Positions 26,234-34,791 of a stretch of DNA of 64,000 nt are shown here, piece after piece; position 1 is the first letter of the stretch, and each line of letters opens with the position of its first letter. The stretch lies in NCBI RefSeq assembly GCF_030512175.1, contig NZ_JAULBL010000002.1, positions 1,982,149 to 2,046,148 of the forward strand, in the 5' to 3' direction. The position numbers and the translations under genes are program-made. This DNA is from Paeniglutamicibacter sulfureus. GTDB lineage: Bacteria > Actinomycetota > Actinomycetes > Actinomycetales > Micrococcaceae. The notes under the pieces were generated by a model that was not told the DNA's origin, did not search any database, and was given only the letters and a program-made list of their open reading frames with translations.

Positions 26234-27241
26234 ATGAAAATCTTCAAGTCCCTACAGATCGCAGCCTCGGTCGCGGCCACCGCATTGGTGCTCACCGCTT
26301 GTGGCGGATCCAGCACGCCGGAGGCCACCGGTTCCTCGGCCGCGGCCGGCCCGGTGAAGATCGGCATTGCCCAGTATGTGTCCCACCCGTCCCTTGATGC
26401 CGTGGTGACCGGTTTCAAGAAGGGCATGGCCGACGCCGGCTACGCAGAGGGCGACCAGGTCACGTACGACTTCACCAACGCCCAGGCCGACCAGGCCACC
26501 AACACTGCAATGGTGGGCAAGTTCGCCAGCGACGGCGACATGGACCTGGTCCTGGCCATCGCCACGCCGACCGCGCAGGCCGCGGCCCAGTCGATCACGA
26601 ACATCCCGGTCGTTTTCTCCGCCGTCACCGATCCCCTGGAAGCCAAGCTGGTCTCCAGCCTGGAAGCACCGGGAGCCAACGTCACCGGCACCTCGGACAA
26701 GAACCCGGTCAAGGAACAGCTTGAGCTGCTCAAGAAGATCAAGCCGGAAGCCAAGTCCGTTGGCATCGTTTACTCCTCGGGCGAAGTCAACTCCGGGGTC
26801 CAGGTCCAGTGGGCCAAGGACGCAGCGGCCGAACTCGGCCTGACCATCGAAGAGAAGGCCATCTCGGCTTCCTCCGAGGTCCAGCAGGCAGCCTCGGGCC
26901 TGAACGTCGATGCGTTCTACGTGCCGACCGACAACGCCGTGGTTTCCGCTCTGGAAGGCCTGTTGCAGACCGCCCAGGATAAGAAGATCCCGGTGATTTC
27001 CGCCGACGGCGAGTCCGTCAAGCGCGGTGCCACCGCCACCTACGGCCTGAACTACGAGAAGCTCGGCGAGCAGACCGCTGCAATGGCCGTGAAGCTCCTC
27101 AAGGGCGAGGCCGAAGCCGCAACGATGCCGGTCGAGACCATCACCCAGGTCGAGCTGTACGTCAACACCACTGCTGCGGAAAAGATCGGGATGACCTTCC
27201 CGGAGGACATGCTCTCCGAGGCTGCAGAGACCTACAAGTAA
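26234..27241 (+). CDS. ABC transporter substrate-binding lipoprotein (TrpX-like family)
   Basis: A 335-residue lipoprotein: signal MKIFKSLQIAASVAATA with lipobox LTAC (Cys23), then a type I periplasmic-binding fold (KIGIAQYVSHPSLDAVVTGF, GANVTGTSDKNPV, GIVYSSGEVNSGVQ, DAFYVPTDNAVVSALEG). This is the ABC_sub_bind family (PF04392), members of which include TrpX of streptococcal TrpXYZ. The substrate is not evident from sequence; aromatic amino acids or other small organics are possible. ATG 26234 is preceded by AAAGGAA; an upstream ATG (26204) lacks a ribosome-binding site. First gene of a three-gene operon behind a CRP-type site. Confidence 0.9.
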   Translation: MKIFKSLQIAASVAATALVLTACGGSSTPEATGSSAAAGPVKIGIAQYVSHPSLDAVVTGFKKGMADAGYAEGDQVTYDFTNAQADQATNTAMVGKFASDGDMDLVLAIATPTAQAAAQSITNIPVVFSAVTDPLEAKLVSSLEAPGANVTGTSDKNPVKEQLELLKKIKPEAKSVGIVYSSGEVNSGVQVQWAKDAAAELGLTIEEKAISASSEVQQAASGLNVDAFYVPTDNAVVSALEGLLQTAQDKKIPVISADGESVKRGATATYGLNYEKLGEQTAAMAVKLLKGEAEAATMPVETITQVELYVNTTAAEKIGMTFPEDMLSEAAETYK

Positions 27242-27334
27242 ACTCGATCGCCAACGCGTTCCACCCGGTGGCCGGTCGGCTTGCTCCGACCGGTCACCAA
27301 CATTTACCCAATACCCAAGACGCTAGGATCCACC

Positions 27335-28258
27335 ATGATCACCGCGGTTGAACTAGGCCTGATCTACGCGATCATGGCACTCGGGGTCTACCTGACCTTC
27401 CGCATACTCGACTTCCCCGACCTGACCGTTGACGGAAGCTTCACCACCGGCGCAGCAGTCGCATCCATCTCGATTGTCAATGGCGTCAACCCGTTCATTG
27501 CCACCGCCATCGCCTTCTTCATCGGCGCTATCGCCGGTGTCATCACCGGCCTGCTCCACACCAAGGGCAAGATCGACGGGCTGTTGGCCGGTATCCTGAC
27601 CATGATCGCGCTGTATTCGATCAACCTGCGCATCATGACCAAGGCCAACGTCCCGCTTCTGGGCGAGACCACGGTGCTGACCTTCCTGCGCGAGAACCAG
27701 TGGCTGGGGACCTGGACCTCCGTCGGGTTGATGTTCCTGGGCTGCCTGGTTGCCGTGGCGGCCATCGTGTGGTTCCTGCGCACCGACGTCGGCCTGGCCA
27801 TGCGAGCCACCGGCGACAACGAGGAAATGATCCGGTCCCTCGGCGTGAACACCGACAACCAGAAGATCCTGGGCCTGGCGCTCTCCAATGGCCTGGTCGG
27901 ACTCTCCGGCGCGATCATCGCCCAGTTTCAGGGCTTCGCCGACATCGGCATGGGCATCGGCGTCATCCTGATCGGCCTCGCGTCGGTCATCGTGGGCCAG
28001 GCCATCTTCGGCCAGAAGTTCATCTGGATTGCCGCGCTGGCCGTCGTCTTCGGCTCCGTTGCCTACCGCCTGGTCATCCAGCTGGCACTGAATGCCGGAC
28101 TCGAGGTCAACGACATGAAGCTGATCTCTGCGGTCCTGGTGGTCATCGCCCTGCTGCTGCCGCAGTGGAAGGGCTTCGGGAAGTTCGCCAACCGCATCAG
28201 CATCCGCAGCAAGTCCGTCACCACCGACGACAAAAAGGAGGTGGGCGTCGATGCTTGA
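27335..28258 (+). CDS. ABC transporter permease (TrpY-like, BPD_transp_2 family)
   Basis: A 307-residue permease with about eight membrane helices and the branched-chain-amino-acid-type signature seen in RATGDNEEMIRSLGVN, plus TFRILDFPDLTVDGSF and NGLVGLSGAIIAQFQGFADIG. These blocks are the hallmark of permeases that pair with PF04392 binding proteins. ATG 27335. Its 3' end overlaps the ATPase start by 8 bases, indicating tight coupling. The C-terminus has a charged tail (residues about 290-307). Confidence 0.9.
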   Translation: MITAVELGLIYAIMALGVYLTFRILDFPDLTVDGSFTTGAAVASISIVNGVNPFIATAIAFFIGAIAGVITGLLHTKGKIDGLLAGILTMIALYSINLRIMTKANVPLLGETTVLTFLRENQWLGTWTSVGLMFLGCLVAVAAIVWFLRTDVGLAMRATGDNEEMIRSLGVNTDNQKILGLALSNGLVGLSGAIIAQFQGFADIGMGIGVILIGLASVIVGQAIFGQKFIWIAALAVVFGSVAYRLVIQLALNAGLEVNDMKLISAVLVVIALLLPQWKGFGKFANRISIRSKSVTTDDKKEVGVDA

Positions 28259-29042
28259 GATCACCAACCTGAACAAGACGTTCTTCCCGGGAACCGTCAA
28301 CGAGCGCAAGGCGCTGCGCGACATCAACCTGACGCTCACCGACGGCGAGTTTGTCACGGTGATCGGCTCCAACGGAGCGGGCAAGTCCACGGTGCTGAAC
28401 ATGGTGGGCGGCAAGCTTCGCCCCGACACCGGGGCGGTGCGCATCGCCGGGAAGGACGTGACCAAGCTTCCCGACCACTCACGCGCCCGATTCATCGGAC
28501 GGGTGTTCCAGGACCCGATGGCCGGCACCGCGCCCAACATGACCATCGAGGAGAACATGTCGCTGGCCCTGGGCCGCGGCACCTTGCGTGCGTTGGCCTC
28601 CGGTGTCACCAAACGCAAGCGCGAGAAGTTCGTGGAGGAATTGCGCTCGCTGGAACTCGGCCTGGAAAACCGGCTCAAGGCCAAGGTCGGGCTGCTCTCC
28701 GGTGGCCAGCGCCAAGCGCTGAGCCTGCTCATGGCCACGTTCTCCGGACCCAAGATCCTGCTGCTCGACGAGCACACCGCGGCACTGGACCCGCAGCGTG
28801 CGGCGCTGGTGGCACGTCTGACCGAGGAAATCGTCGTGCGCCACCAGCTGACGACGTTGATGGTCACGCATAACATGGAACAGGCCCTGCGCCTGGGGAC
28901 GCGACTGATCATGATGCACGACGGACAGATCATCCTGGACCTGGACTCGGCCCAGAAGGCCAAGATGACGGTTCCCGGCCTGCTGCACGAGTTCGAGAAG
29001 ATCAAGGGTGCCCAGCTCGATGACCGGACCATGCTTCAGTAA
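28251..29042 (+). CDS. ABC transporter ATP-binding protein (TrpZ-like)
   Basis: A 263-residue ABC ATPase with Walker A GSNGAGKSTVLN, signature LLSGGQRQALSLLMA, Walker B ILLLDEHTAALDP (the DEHTAALD form with His after Glu is typical of this transporter subfamily) and H-loop VTHNMEQALRLG. ATG 28251 overlaps the permease by 8 bases, with AAAGGAGGTGGG upstream as ribosome-binding site. Last gene of the operon; a structured terminator region follows. Confidence 0.93.
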   Translation: MLEITNLNKTFFPGTVNERKALRDINLTLTDGEFVTVIGSNGAGKSTVLNMVGGKLRPDTGAVRIAGKDVTKLPDHSRARFIGRVFQDPMAGTAPNMTIEENMSLALGRGTLRALASGVTKRKREKFVEELRSLELGLENRLKAKVGLLSGGQRQALSLLMATFSGPKILLLDEHTAALDPQRAALVARLTEEIVVRHQLTTLMVTHNMEQALRLGTRLIMMHDGQIILDLDSAQKAKMTVPGLLHEFEKIKGAQLDDRTMLQ

Positions 29043-29090
29043 CCCGGACCACGCCCCGGCGCCTGCCTCCTGAGGGAGGCGAGGAGCCTT

Positions 29091-29164
29091 CAAGGGAGCG
29101 GTAACGCCAAGACACGAGCGATCCCCGAAACGGGGTTGCCCGGTTCAGGCGGTGCCGCTCCTTT
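29091..29164 (+). terminator. Branched hairpin terminator after the ABC operon
   Basis: CAAGGGAGCGGTAACGCC (29091-29108) pairs, with two or three mismatches, with GGCGGTGCCGCTCCTTTG (29148-29165), and the enclosed segment contains a perfect inner hairpin CCCCG AAA CGGGG (29123-29135). A short T-run follows the right arm. A smaller GCCTCC/GGAGGC hairpin lies just before (29065-29080). Confidence 0.6.
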
Positions 29165-29188
29165 GTGCGTGTCCCGCCGGTCATTTTC

Positions 29189-29220
29189 GGCAACCCGCTG
29201 CGCGGGGCGGGGTGGTTGCC
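29189..29220 (-). terminator. Hairpin downstream of the cardiolipin synthase gene
   Basis: GGCAACC (29189-29195) pairs with GGTTGCC (29214-29220), and the loop is itself GC-rich (CGCTGCGCGG). It lies 28 bases past the stop of the leftward gene and is a plausible terminator for it. Confidence 0.5.
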
Positions 29221-29247
29221 CTGTCGGTGGTGAACGGGCGGGTGCTG

Positions 29248-30756
29248 CTACTGCAGCGCCGAAGTCAGGCGGGCCAGATTGTCCAGCACCGTGGAGCGCA
29301 GCGGCTGCTTGAGCCATTCCTCGAGCGTGAGCAGCCGGCTGACTCCGCGGTATCCGTCCTCGACCTCGCGCATCTGCGCCACGAAGCCCGCGTCGCGCAC
29401 CAGCATCGAGACCTCCATGTTCAGGCCGAAGGAACGCATGTCCATGTTGCTGGATCCGATCAGCGCCGTCTCGTCGTCAATGGTGAAGTGCTTGGCGTGC
29501 AGGATGTACGGGGCCGGGTAGAGGTAGATCCGCACCCCGGCGCGCAGCAGCTCCTCGTAGTAGGAGCGCTGCGCATGGTAGACCAGCGCCTGGTCCCCGA
29601 CCTCCGAGACGAACAGGTCCACCGGGACCCCGCGGGCGACAGCGGAGGTGACCGCGTACATCAGCGATTCGTCGGGCACGAAGTAGGGAGAGGTGATCAC
29701 GATGCGCTGCTGGGCCGCGTGGATCAGCCCCAGGAAGAGCCGCAGGTTGTTTTCGCGCTCGAACCCGGGGCCCGAGGGGACCACCTGGGTGAGCATGGTT
29801 CCGCGCTCTTCGCGGTGCTCGATCAGCGCTGTGCCCAGTCGGCCCGGCGAATCGCCGCTGGCCACCAGCTCCGCCCGGCGCACGCCCTCGATGATGACCT
29901 CCCCGGTCTCGGAATACCAATCGGAGATGAACACCGCATCCAGCGTGGCCACGCCCGGTCCGTGCAGCTCCAGGACCAGTTCCTTCCACTTCAGGCCGCG
30001 GGCAATGTTCTTCTTCACGTTGTAGTCGCGGGAAATCATGTTCAGCGAGCCCATGTAGCCGACGGTGCCGTCGATGACCAGGATCTTGCGGTGGTTGCGC
30101 AAGTCCGGGCGCTGGAACTTGCCCTTCAACGGCTGCAGGGGAAGCATCAGTCGCCAGTCCGCGCCCATCGCATCCAGGCGCGCCTTGGTGGCGGCATAGT
30201 GCGGCTTGCCGCGTGAGGCCCAGTGGTCAAGCATCACGTTCACCCGCACCCCGCGCGCAATGGCCCGTTCCAGTGCGTCGAAGAACCCGGCGGTGGTCGC
30301 ATCCACGCTGAGGATGTAGAACTGCGCGTGGACATAGTCGGTGGCCGCATCGACGGCATCGGCCATGGTTTGGATGGTCTGCTCGTAGTCGCCCAGCAGT
30401 CGGCCCGAATTCCCCGCCAACAGGGGCAGGCCGCCGTAGGCGTTGTTCATCTCCACCAGCGAGTTGAACCAGGCAGGGTTTTTCCCGCGGGCTTCATCGT
30501 GGGGTTCCTCGGCGCTGATCGAGCGCATGAAGGTGTTGATCTCCTCCTGCACCTCGCGGCGCTTTCGCGGCAGCTTGGGCGAACCGATCAGCAGGAAGGC
30601 GATGACCCCGAAGTAGGGGATCAGGAAGATCGCCAGCAGCCACGCCATCCCGGAGGTGGGGCGGCGGTTGCGCGGGACGAAGACCACGGCAAGGACGCGA
30701 ATGGCCAAATCCAGGACCACCAGCGCGGTCGCCCACCACCAGGCACCTGTAAACAT
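29248..30756 (-). CDS. cls: Cardiolipin synthase (phospholipase D family)
   Basis: A 502-residue membrane enzyme with two N-terminal helices (residues about 5-60, with PLDc_N motif FVPRNRRPTSGMAWLLAI) and two HKD catalytic motifs: HRKILVIDGTVGYMGS in the middle and HAKHFTIDDETALIGSSN near the C-terminus. Such proteins condense phosphatidylglycerol or related lipids. I chose ATG 30756 because GGGGAAAG stands 8 bases before it; the TTG at 30795 (adding 13 residues) has no such signal. Single-gene unit, divergent neighbours on neither side, and convergent with the ABC operon. Confidence 0.92.
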   Translation of the reverse strand: MFTGAWWWATALVVLDLAIRVLAVVFVPRNRRPTSGMAWLLAIFLIPYFGVIAFLLIGSPKLPRKRREVQEEINTFMRSISAEEPHDEARGKNPAWFNSLVEMNNAYGGLPLLAGNSGRLLGDYEQTIQTMADAVDAATDYVHAQFYILSVDATTAGFFDALERAIARGVRVNVMLDHWASRGKPHYAATKARLDAMGADWRLMLPLQPLKGKFQRPDLRNHRKILVIDGTVGYMGSLNMISRDYNVKKNIARGLKWKELVLELHGPGVATLDAVFISDWYSETGEVIIEGVRRAELVASGDSPGRLGTALIEHREERGTMLTQVVPSGPGFERENNLRLFLGLIHAAQQRIVITSPYFVPDESLMYAVTSAVARGVPVDLFVSEVGDQALVYHAQRSYYEELLRAGVRIYLYPAPYILHAKHFTIDDETALIGSSNMDMRSFGLNMEVSMLVRDAGFVAQMREVEDGYRGVSRLLTLEEWLKQPLRSTVLDNLARLTSALQ

Positions 30757-30898
30757 GTATGCAACTTTCCCCGAATTCCGCTGTTCATTCCCCAAGCTAC
30801 GCTAGCCGAAGCCCGCAACCGGCAGCGACGCCACGGGGGGTGGGCCACGGGAAGCGCCGTGGCGGGGTACCGGGCGAGGTCGGCGGGGGATCGCGGCG

Positions 30899-32365
30899 TC
30901 AGCAGATCGCCCCTGCCTCGTCGTCGCGCGGGGAGAAGACGACGTCGTTGCCCAGTCCGTTGAACGTCTTCACCGGGCGGCGGATGTCCCAGTGCGGCCA
31001 TTCGGCGTACCCCAGGGTGGCAAAGCAGACCCAGGCCTCGTGCATGGCAGTGGCCAGGGACTGCGGTGCCTCCTCGCCCACCAGCCCCGCAGCGTCCTGG
31101 GTGCCCAGATTGTCAAAGACGAAGGGCAGTTCCATCCGGTGTGCCGCGCCCAGGTCCTGGACCGGGCTGTGCCAGGCGAACTCGTAGACCTGGGTCTGCC
31201 CTTCGGCGTAGCGTCTGGCATCGGCCAGCGTGTACATCGGCACCCGCAACACCTTGTCGGTGGCCAGGGCGCCCAGGATCTCACCCGGTCCGGCACCGGG
31301 GCGATTGCGCCCGTAGAGCCGCTGCGCCTCCTTGGAGATGCCGGCCTTCCGCCGCGCCACAGCGAGGTGCACCCTGGAGACCTTGGCGCCGCGGCCAGTG
31401 GGTCCCAGCCAGAGTCGGAACTCCTGGGTTGTGGTGCCGATCAACAGGGGAGTGTCCATTCCGGCACCGGCGAGCATGGCCTCCAGCGGGTCCCGGGGCA
31501 CCAGCAGCGGCTCGATCGCCAGCCCATGGGCCGGACCGCCACTCAACGGCGTTGAATCGGCTGCCACCCGGCGGTGGGAAGCCAGCAGCTCGGCGGGGGT
31601 GCGGGCGGAGAATTCCTCCCGGGTGGCTTCGATGCCCAGGTCCTTGGCGATGCGTTGGGTCATCCGTCGGGCCCGGGACAGGGGCAAGGCGGCCAGCGGG
31701 GCACTTTGGATGATGGCGCGCGCGAGCAGCGTGGAGGCGCGCGGGTGTGCCAGCAGTGCCGCCACCATGGTGCCGCCGGCCCCGTGTCCCATGAGGGTGA
31801 CCTGCTCCGGGTCCCCGCCGAAGGAAGCGATGTTGGCCCTGGTCCATTCCAGGGCGGCAATGACATCGGCAAGCCCCAGGTTCGGCGGGGCGTCCTCCAG
31901 CAGCGAGAATCCCTCGGCGCCCAGCCGGTAGTTGGCCGCGACGAAGACCACCGCGTCGCGGGCAAAGGCGGTGCCGTCGTAGCCGGGCAGCGCGTTGGAC
32001 CCGTGCTGCAGCGACCCGCCATGGATCCACAGCAGCACCGGGCGCAAGCCCGAGGTGCGCTTGGCGGGGGCAAAGACATTTACGTTCAGGCACGCATCGC
32101 CGGGAATGACGACGGTGGGCAGTAGCGTGCCAAGTGCCCCGGAATAGGGGACCTGTCCGGCGGTGGGTCCGTAGTGGCCGGCGGCCAGGGTTTCGCTCCA
32201 GGGTTCCGGGAGCGTGGGGACGGCAAAACGGTTTCTGCCCACGGGCGCGGCGGCATAGGGAATCCCCAGGAAGCGTTCGACGCCGCCGATGAGTACGCCT
32301 TCCACCGGGCCGCAGGGCGTGTCGCGGACCAGCGAAATGCCATGCGGATCATTGCCAAGGCCCAT
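30899..32365 (-). CDS. Type B carboxylesterase homologue lacking the serine nucleophile
   Basis: A 488-residue alpha/beta-hydrolase of the carboxylesterase type B family. Visible are the N-terminal GPVEGVLIGGVERFLGIPYA, the oxyanion segment LLWIHGGSLQHGS, and toward the end WHSPVQDLGAAHRMELPFVF with the catalytic His, while the acid residue is probably the Glu in TTTQEFRLW. The nucleophile elbow, normally GxSxG, reads GHGAG (in VTLMGHGAGG): the Ser is replaced by Gly, so hydrolysis by the usual mechanism looks impossible. The frame is otherwise intact. ATG 32365 has GGGAG 8 bases upstream; TTG/GTG codons near 32395 are less likely. Confidence 0.85.
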   Translation of the reverse strand: MGLGNDPHGISLVRDTPCGPVEGVLIGGVERFLGIPYAAAPVGRNRFAVPTLPEPWSETLAAGHYGPTAGQVPYSGALGTLLPTVVIPGDACLNVNVFAPAKRTSGLRPVLLWIHGGSLQHGSNALPGYDGTAFARDAVVFVAANYRLGAEGFSLLEDAPPNLGLADVIAALEWTRANIASFGGDPEQVTLMGHGAGGTMVAALLAHPRASTLLARAIIQSAPLAALPLSRARRMTQRIAKDLGIEATREEFSARTPAELLASHRRVAADSTPLSGGPAHGLAIEPLLVPRDPLEAMLAGAGMDTPLLIGTTTQEFRLWLGPTGRGAKVSRVHLAVARRKAGISKEAQRLYGRNRPGAGPGEILGALATDKVLRVPMYTLADARRYAEGQTQVYEFAWHSPVQDLGAAHRMELPFVFDNLGTQDAAGLVGEEAPQSLATAMHEAWVCFATLGYAEWPHWDIRRPVKTFNGLGNDVVFSPRDDEAGAIC

Positions 32366-32542
32366 CAAGACCACTCCCGTATCCAGCGACACCAACGCCT
32401 AAATCCAGATTAGTCGGCTTCCCGCTCCAAGGGCAGGGGGGTGAACAGGAGGATCTCCCGGGGTCCCCATGGGGCAGAATGTAGCCAGATCGATGTCCCT
32501 CCCGCCATCGAGGGGCGCCTTTCCCGAACCCCAAGGAGCACC

Positions 32543-32914
32543 ATGGCCAAGATCACGGGCACCACCCCCGAGGAGTACCTCGGCAATGTCCCCTCCGAAC
32601 TCCAGCCCCGCGCCCGGGCACTGCACCAGGCGCTGTGCGAGACGCTGCCCCACGCCAGCGTCCAGATCAAGTGGGGGCAACCTGCCTTCGTGGACGACAC
32701 CATCCTGGTGGCCTACGCGGTGTTCTCCAAGCACATCAACCTCTACACCACGCCCAGCTCACGCGCGGCGCTCGCCGGGGAGCTGGGCGGCTACACGCTG
32801 GGCAAGGGATCCATCCGGCTTCCGCACGACGAGCCGCTCCCACTTGACCTCATCAAGCTGGTGGCCACGGCCAGGGAAAAGGAATTCCGGGAGCAGCACG
32901 TGCGCTGGATGTAA
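32543..32914 (+). CDS. DUF1801 (YdhG-like) domain protein
   Basis: A 123-residue protein of the DUF1801/YdhG-like fold: ARALHQALCETLPHASVQIKWG and AYAVFSKHINLYTTPSS are the family's core, and IRLPHDEPLPLDLIKLV is the C-terminal conserved block. The fold resembles frataxin, and some members have been called iron chaperones, but no function is certain. ATG 32543 with AAGGAG 4-9 bases upstream. It is a single-gene unit, divergent from the esterase. Confidence 0.85.
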   Translation: MAKITGTTPEEYLGNVPSELQPRARALHQALCETLPHASVQIKWGQPAFVDDTILVAYAVFSKHINLYTTPSSRAALAGELGGYTLGKGSIRLPHDEPLPLDLIKLVATAREKEFREQHVRWM

Positions 32915-32942
32915 CGAAGGCCAGGCTCCTCCTGCCCCGGGT

Positions 32943-33155
32943 TCAGCGTGCGGAAATCGCGGGAATCGGGGTATGGCCGGCGCGGAATCCGGTCGGTGCA
33001 TGCCACGCGTCCGGGGGCTCGTCCGGCACCGGCTGCAGGGCATGTGAAAGGCCGAAGATCGAGGCGGCAAGGACGGCCAGTGCCGCGAGGGCGACGGCCA
33101 CGCGCGTGACCTTGGTCGTGCGCGAGCATGGGATCTGCAAGGGGAATCTCATCAT
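32943..33155 (-). CDS. Hypothetical small single-helix membrane protein
   Basis: From ATG 33155 the frame codes 70 residues: a basic N-terminus (MMRFPLQIPCSRTTKV), one hydrophobic helix (VAVALAALAVLAASIFGLSHA) and a hydrophilic Pro-rich tail. I recognise no family and the ribosome-binding site is weak. The arrangement is plausible for a small anchored protein, and no better use of this stretch is apparent. It is convergent with the DUF1801 gene and divergent from the sensor kinase. Confidence 0.4.
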   Translation of the reverse strand: MMRFPLQIPCSRTTKVTRVAVALAALAVLAASIFGLSHALQPVPDEPPDAWHAPTGFRAGHTPIPAISAR

Positions 33156-33223
33156 GACACCAAGTGTTCTCCCGTTCCCTGCCGTGCGCATCGGGCCCAG
33201 GACCGGGCGTGGAACGGCGAAAC

Positions 33224-33254
33224 CGGTACCTGGGTCTGAACCGTTCGGTACCTG
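33224..33254. promoter_or_regulatory. Direct repeat CGGTACCTG, two copies 22 bases apart, upstream of a two-component operon
   Basis: CGGTACCTG occurs at 33224-33232 and again at 33246-33254, centres about two helical turns apart, 170-200 bases before the histidine kinase start. The phasing fits a dimeric regulator binding one DNA face, perhaps the linked response regulator. No binding consensus is known to me for it. Confidence 0.4.
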
Positions 33255-33423
33255 CGGGTGACTCGCCGGCCGGCCCGGACGTCTACGGTAGGACCATGCA
33301 CCATTGTGTTTCCCGCCCGGCGGGCCCTTGTCGGGCCGGAATGCCCGCCCTGAACCCCAGCTGCCCGCGTACACGGCGGCCGCCCGGCCAGGCAATGACC
33401 GTGCCGGCATCGGCGGGGCAGCG

Positions 33424-34791
33424 GTGAGCACGGAAGCCGACTATTACGAGCCGGTTCGTTGGCGCGGGCGTTGGGGGTGGCGCTCCGATGTGACGGCCGC
33501 AGCCCTTTTTCTGGCCCTGGTGATTTTCTGCCACGAGTTCCTGCTATGGGGCTCGTACTCGGGCAACTACCTCGGCGACACGTCGTTATTCGTGCTGGCC
33601 GCCGCCGTGGCCATCGGTTGCGCGCGGGTCTTGCCGGGGGTGGCGCTCGCGCTGGTCTGGGTCGGCACGCTGTTGCAGATGCTCCGTGGAGTGGACGTCG
33701 ACCTCGCCCAGCTGGCCGCACTGTACGTGGTGGGAATGGCCGCCAGGTACGGCACACGGCTGTGGGTTTTGTGCGCGGGCCTGTCGATTGCCGCGGGATC
33801 GGTGCTCGGCACCGCCTACATCGGCCGGATCGGCTCCTGGGTCTCCGATCCGCTCTTCCGCGCCATGGAGTCAAACGCCTGGCCCACCAACAACCAAGTC
33901 ATCGCGGTCTTCGTGGTGGTTGCATCGGTGCTGACGCTGCCGTGGCTGCTGGGCCTGTTGCTGCGGCTCTTGGCCGGGAAACAGACGGCCGAACGCGGAT
34001 CGGCGCGGGCGCGGGAGGAAGCGGACAGCGCCCTGGAACTGGCCCGGTTGCGCTCGGAGAATGCGGCCCTGGCTCGCGACGTGCACGACGTCGTGGGCCA
34101 CTCCCTGGCAGTGATCATTGCCCAGGCCGACTCGATCCGCTTCATCCCCGACGCAGATGTGGTTCGCATCCGCGAGACGACCGGGACCATCGCCGAGGCT
34201 GCCCGCCGATCCCTGGGCGAGGTGCGCCAGGTGCTGTCGCAAACCGCGGAAACCAAGTCGACCGATGCCAGGGTCGTGGACACCGGGGCGATGGGTGCCA
34301 GAAGGTCCGGTGCCAGGCAGGCCGTGTCGACGGCAACGCGCAGCATGGCACTGCAGACCGCGCAGATGGGCCTGCTGCACCCGGCGGTCTCGGAGATCTC
34401 CGCCATCCTGCAGAACGTGCGCGGCACCGGATACGAGGTCAGCGAGGAAACGCTGGGGGAGCCGGTGCCGTTGCCGGCCGACATCGTTCCTGCCACCCGC
34501 AGGATCATCCAGGAGATGCTCGCCAACGCGCTGCATCACGGCTGCGCCACCACCCCGATCTACGTCAGGCACTACTGGGGCGCCACGAGCTATACGCTGA
34601 GCCTGACGAACTATTTCGAGGCATCGGCCCTTTCCAAGCGCGCCGGGACCGGCATTGCCGGCATGCGCCAGCGCCTGGCAAGTCTGTCAGGCACCCTGAG
34701 CATCAATACCGAGGACGGGGTCGCCGGCGCCCCCGATCTGTTCACGCTTGCCGCAACCTTTCCGCTCAACCACGAATGGACCACCCGTTGA
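33424..34791 (+). CDS. Sensor histidine kinase (NarL/DesK-type, HisKA_3)
   Basis: A 455-residue membrane kinase: about five helices in residues 20-190, a short coiled-coil linker (QTAERGSARAREEADSALEL), then the HisKA_3 dimerisation/phosphorylation helix ARDVHDVVGHSLAVI with His221. The ATP-binding part has the N-box EMLANALHHG and GTGIAGMRQRLASLSG, in the shortened form usual for the actinobacterial branch. The sensor domain has no recognisable ligand motif. Start GTG 33424 is the best of several; the open frame begins earlier at 33304. It overlaps the response regulator by 16 bases. Confidence 0.9.
   Translation: MSTEADYYEPVRWRGRWGWRSDVTAAALFLALVIFCHEFLLWGSYSGNYLGDTSLFVLAAAVAIGCARVLPGVALALVWVGTLLQMLRGVDVDLAQLAALYVVGMAARYGTRLWVLCAGLSIAAGSVLGTAYIGRIGSWVSDPLFRAMESNAWPTNNQVIAVFVVVASVLTLPWLLGLLLRLLAGKQTAERGSARAREEADSALELARLRSENAALARDVHDVVGHSLAVIIAQADSIRFIPDADVVRIRETTGTIAEAARRSLGEVRQVLSQTAETKSTDARVVDTGAMGARRSGARQAVSTATRSMALQTAQMGLLHPAVSEISAILQNVRGTGYEVSEETLGEPVPLPADIVPATRRIIQEMLANALHHGCATTPIYVRHYWGATSYTLSLTNYFEASALSKRAGTGIAGMRQRLASLSGTLSINTEDGVAGAPDLFTLAATFPLNHEWTTR

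Noticed and set aside
34441-34790. Apparent loss of the DxGxG box in the histidine kinase ATP domain
   Set aside because: Many NarL-type kinases of actinobacteria have Asn here followed by a G-x-G-I-x-G-M segment, which is present.
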